Shown in pieces: positions 63,472 to 64,000 of a stretch of DNA of 64,000 nt. Location: NCBI RefSeq assembly GCF_000328705.1, contig NC_019673.1, positions 8,815,501-8,879,500 of the forward strand, in the 5' to 3' direction. The stretch's first letter is position 1; every line of letters begins with the position of its first letter. A program made the position numbers and the translations under genes. The stretch is from Saccharothrix espanaensis DSM 44229. GTDB taxonomy: Bacteria; Actinomycetota; Actinomycetes; Mycobacteriales; Pseudonocardiaceae. The notes beneath the pieces were generated by a model that was given only the letters and a program-made list of their open reading frames with translations, was not told where the DNA came from and made no database searches.

Positions 63472-63939
63472 TTACGCCGTGCCCTCGGGCTCGCCCGCCG
63501 CGGTGTTCGGCCGCCCCTCGAAACGCGTGGACAGCACGACCGTGGTGCGGGTGCGGGCCACGCCCGGGATGCGCCGCAGCCTGCCCAGCGACCGCTCCAG
63601 GTCGTCCACGGTGGCCACCCGGACCTTCACGATGAACGACTCGTCGCCGGCCACCCGGTAGCAGGACTCGACCTCGATCAGCTCGCCCAGCGACAGGGCC
63701 AGCTCGTCGTCGTCGGCGGTGTCCGTCGGGTGGATGCTGACCAGGGCGGTGACCCCGAGGCCGACCGCGCTCGGGTCGACCACGGCGTGGTAGCCGACGA
63801 TGACGCCGGTCGCCTCCAGCTTGCCGACCCGCTCGTGCACGGCGGAGGCGGACAGGCCCACCTTCCGGCCCAGATCGGCGTAGGTGGCTCGGCCGTTCGC
63901 CCGCAGGGCGGCGATGATCTGGCGATCGAGTGCGTCCAC
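63472..63939 (-). CDS. Lrp/AsnC-family transcriptional regulator (second copy)
   Basis: A 155-residue protein: helix-turn-helix (LDRQIIAALRANGRATYADL, LSASAVHERVGKLEATGVI) and RAM domain (GLGVTALVSIHPTDTADDD, CYRVAGDESFIVKVRV). GTG 63939 (VDALDRQII) chosen because TAGGCT lies 7 nt upstream; the in-frame extension to 63984 crosses this promoter. Target unknown; it is the last gene in the window and its divergent partner, if any, is outside. Confidence 0.88.
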   Translation of the reverse strand: MDALDRQIIAALRANGRATYADLGRKVGLSASAVHERVGKLEATGVIVGYHAVVDPSAVGLGVTALVSIHPTDTADDDELALSLGELIEVESCYRVAGDESFIVKVRVATVDDLERSLGRLRRIPGVARTRTTVVLSTRFEGRPNTAAGEPEGTA

Positions 63940-63946
63940 CGGGCCT

Positions 63947-63952
63947 AGCCTA
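63947..63952 (-). promoter_or_regulatory. -10 element TAGGCT of the AsnC gene (leaderless)
   Basis: Minus-strand TAGGCT, 7 nt before GTG 63939. The last 48 bp of the window beyond it hold no recognised feature. Confidence 0.55.
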
Positions 63953-64000
63953 GGGCCACCGACCACGATGTCCGAACCGCCCACTTCGTCCCTTACTACC

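Overview
The window is high-GC DNA with dense GTG/ATG starts, GTGA/ATGA start-stop overlaps and actinobacterial families (WhiB-like protein, KorAB, MenJ, MgtA, sunset-domain protein, PaaA-E). Gene content points to a filamentous actinomycete near the Pseudonocardiales (inference; no rRNA or taxonomic marker is present).

Region 1 (1 to about 11.0 kb) is an actinomycete integrative and conjugative element (AICE). It has a GntR-type repressor beside palindromic operators, a divergent small regulatory protein, small unknown ORFs, an FtsK/SpoIIIE-type DNA translocase, a WhiB-like Fe-S protein, a four-helix membrane protein, a RepSA-like replication initiator, an excisionase and a tyrosine integrase. 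A partial gene, a phosphotransferase and an HTH-TPR regulator lie to its left. The right edge falls between the integrase terminator (10.9 kb) and the chromosomal dimethylargininase gene (11.07 kb). The left edge is not resolved and probably lies outside the window. The transfer-operon leader carries a boxA-like sequence followed by strong hairpins.

Region 2 (11.0-21 kb) is chromosomal: dimethylargininase and a divergent Lrp/AsnC regulator, an enoyl-CoA hydratase, the two-subunit 2-oxoacid:ferredoxin oxidoreductase KorAB, a large repeat-rich membrane-anchored sunset-domain protein, RarD, and a polyprenyl diphosphate synthase.

Region 3 (21-43 kb) is a complete 14-gene complex I operon (nuoA to nuoN, minus strand), preceded by two perfect Rex-type operators. 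Upstream of it lie menJ, menG and two family-4 glycosyltransferases, including an MgtA-like mannosyltransferase. The order mgtA-menG-menJ-polyprenyl synthase resembles the mycobacterial locus, here with complex I placed between menJ and the polyprenyl synthase. Quinone synthesis and the quinone-reducing enzyme are therefore physically linked.

Region 4 (43-60 kb) holds an inositol-phosphatase-family gene, the phenylacetyl-CoA epoxidase operon paaABCDE, and further menaquinone genes (menF, menD, menB, menE, menA) interspersed with an ECF sigma factor and its partner, a secreted M1 peptidase and an unknown secreted protein. Only menC and the MenH thioesterase step are missing from the menaquinone route here. 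MenE carries an unusual Gly/Ser/Thr-rich insertion of about 130 residues.

Region 5 (60-64 kb) holds a Cds1-type cysteine desulfhydrase divergent from an ADP-ribosylglycohydrolase, a PadR regulator with a coupled small membrane protein, a DUF4229 protein and a second AsnC regulator.

Across regions 2-5 at least 15 genes have a TANNNT-like -10 hexamer 6-8 nt before the start codon, the signature of leaderless mRNAs. The AICE genes instead use Shine-Dalgarno sequences. This -10 rule was used to choose several start codons.
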